5,943 bases of DNA from a bacterium. Its GTDB lineage: Bacteria > Verrucomicrobiota > Verrucomicrobiia > Limisphaerales > J093. The position numbers and the translations under genes were made by a program. This document shows positions 5,126 through 5,943 of the stretch, piece by piece. Numbering within the stretch: position 1 is the stretch's first letter; every line of letters starts with the position of its first letter. The stretch is from contig JAJXTA010000211.1 of assembly GCA_021784265.1 (NCBI GenBank), forward strand, positions 1 through 5,943, given 5' to 3'. The notes under the pieces are model-generated. The model did not search any database and was not told the origin of the DNA. It saw only the letters and a list, made by a program, of their open reading frames with translations.

Positions 5126-5938
5126 ATGGCTCCCTGGCTCTTTACGCCGCCACCCTGGCTGGCGAGGCGCTCGTCTCGCCCGCCACCGGACGCCCCCGCG
5201 CCGCGCCGCCTGCCGGCCGGGGACGGTTTCACCCTCCTCGAGCTGCTGGTGGTGCTCGCGATCTTGGCGGTGTTGGCCGCCCTCCTGCTGCCGGCGTTGG
5301 GCCGGGGCAAGACCTCCGCCCAACGCCTCAAGTGCCTGGGCAACCTGCGCCAACTCGGGCTGGCCGCCCGGATGTATTGGGACGATAACAACGGCGCCGC
5401 CTTCCGCTATCGCGGGATCAGCACCAACAACGGTGACCTTTACTGGTTCGGATGGCTGGCGCGGGGGAGCGAGGGCAGCCGGGCGTTCGATGCCTCCTCC
5501 GGGGCGCTTTATCCCTATCTGGGCGGGCGCGGGGTCGAGGTCTGTCCAGCGCTGAATTACGCGCTGGCGGATTTCAAGCTCAAGGCCACCGGGGCCGCCT
5601 ACGGCTACGGTTACAACCTCCAGCTCTCCCCCCCCCCGGACCAACCGCCCGCCAACCTCACCCGGGCAACGCGCCCCTCGGACTTGGTGGTGCTGGCCGA
5701 CGCCGCGCAGATCAATACCTTCCAGCCACCGGCCTCTCCCGAGCACCCGATGATCGAGGAGTTCTATTACGTGAACACCAACGAAGCCACGGCGCACTTC
5801 CGGCATGACGGGCGCGCCAACGTGCTGGCGGCCGACGGCCACGCCACCGGCGCGCGTCCCGTGCCCGGTTCGCTCGACCCGCGCCTGCCGCCCCAACTGG
5901 TGGGCTGGCTGCGGCCCGAGTTGCTCACCTTTCCCTAA
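5126..5938 (+). CDS. Pseudopilin-like protein with prepilin cleavage site and C-terminal H-X9-DG motif
   Basis: This is a 270-residue protein of the type II secretion/type IV pilin-like superfamily, expected to be cut by prepilin peptidase and N-methylated. The leader ends G34 before F35-TLLE, with the conserved glutamate at +5 (E39). A single hydrophobic helix follows (35-58). Next comes the conserved block KCLGNLRQLGLAARMYWDDNNG (69-90), an Ala/Gly/Tyr-rich middle, and H227-x9-D237-G238 in the HFRHDGRANVLAADGH stretch, as in the pseudopilin families abundant in Planctomycetota and Verrucomicrobiota. The ATG at 5126 was chosen over an in-frame GTG at 5018, which would place the 5030-5053 hairpin in coding sequence and give an implausible 70-residue leader. 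Even so, the leader is long at 34 residues, Pro/Arg-rich, and has no Shine-Dalgarno before it. It is the first gene after the cobalamin riboswitch. A C10 run lies in the coding sequence at 5628-5637. Its exact role is unknown. Confidence 0.
   Translation: MAPWLFTPPPWLARRSSRPPPDAPAPRRLPAGDGFTLLELLVVLAILAVLAALLLPALGRGKTSAQRLKCLGNLRQLGLAARMYWDDNNGAAFRYRGISTNNGDLYWFGWLARGSEGSRAFDASSGALYPYLGGRGVEVCPALNYALADFKLKATGAAYGYGYNLQLSPPPDQPPANLTRATRPSDLVVLADAAQINTFQPPASPEHPMIEEFYYVNTNEATAHFRHDGRANVLAADGHATGARPVPGSLDPRLPPQLVGWLRPELLTFP
5628..5637 (+). repeat. C10 homopolymer inside the pseudopilin gene
   Basis: Ten consecutive C bases encode part of S168-P169-P170-P171. The frame is intact at length ten, since the H-X9-DG motif follows in frame. 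Gain or loss of one base would truncate or alter the C-terminal 100 residues, so the tract could be prone to slippage or to sequencing error. Confidence 0.
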
Positions 5939-5943
5939 GTGCC

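Noticed and set aside
4727..5896. Open frame of 389 codons on the minus strand opposite the riboswitch and pseudopilin gene
   Set aside because: It runs antisense to both a clear riboswitch and a clear pseudopilin gene, its protein is low-complexity Gly/Arg/Gln-rich with no recognisable domain, and it is an expected by-product of high GC.
1..5943. CRISPR array, insertion sequence, tRNA or phage genes
   Set aside because: No regular direct repeats, transposase or integrase motifs, terminal inverted repeats or tRNA-like folds were seen on either strand.

Overview
The window looks like ordinary chromosome from a GC-rich Gram-negative bacterium, most likely of the Planctomycetota-Verrucomicrobiota-Chlamydiota group and probably Verrucomicrobiota. 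This placement is inferred. It rests on the pseudopilin with a C-terminal H-X9-DG motif, a family greatly expanded in those phyla, on start codons that mostly lack Shine-Dalgarno sequences, and on the GC-rich codon use. No mobile element, CRISPR array, tRNA or rRNA was seen.

Layout. Positions 1-1764 (+) hold a compact run of housekeeping genes: the 3' part of rimO (ribosomal protein S12 methylthiotransferase), pgsA (phosphatidylglycerophosphate synthase, overlapping rimO by ATGA) and pgpA (phosphatidylglycerophosphatase A). PgsA and PgpA catalyse consecutive steps of phosphatidylglycerol synthesis. Positions 1849-3705 (-) hold a convergent gene for a half-size ABC exporter of the MsbA/lipid-multidrug type. 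Positions 3947-4492 (-) hold msrB, encoding a methionine sulfoxide reductase B with a signal peptide. Its promoter has a near-consensus -35 and an extended -10 placed so close to the ATG that the mRNA should be leaderless or nearly so.

Positions 4493-5943 (+) hold the most interesting part. A very clear class-I-like adenosylcobalamin riboswitch (aptamer about 4715-4867) is followed by about 260 nt of structured leader. The next gene encodes a type II secretion/type IV pilin-like pseudopilin with a GFTLLE cleavage site and an H-X9-DG motif. No cobalamin biosynthesis or transport gene lies between them, so the pseudopilin is the first gene that the riboswitch can control. The window ends 5 nt after its stop codon, so any further members of a B12-controlled operon lie outside.

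Functional picture. The left half is membrane phospholipid synthesis plus ribosome modification. The middle is lipid or drug export and envelope protein repair. The right half is a candidate vitamin-B12-responsive secretion or cell-surface unit whose role is unknown.
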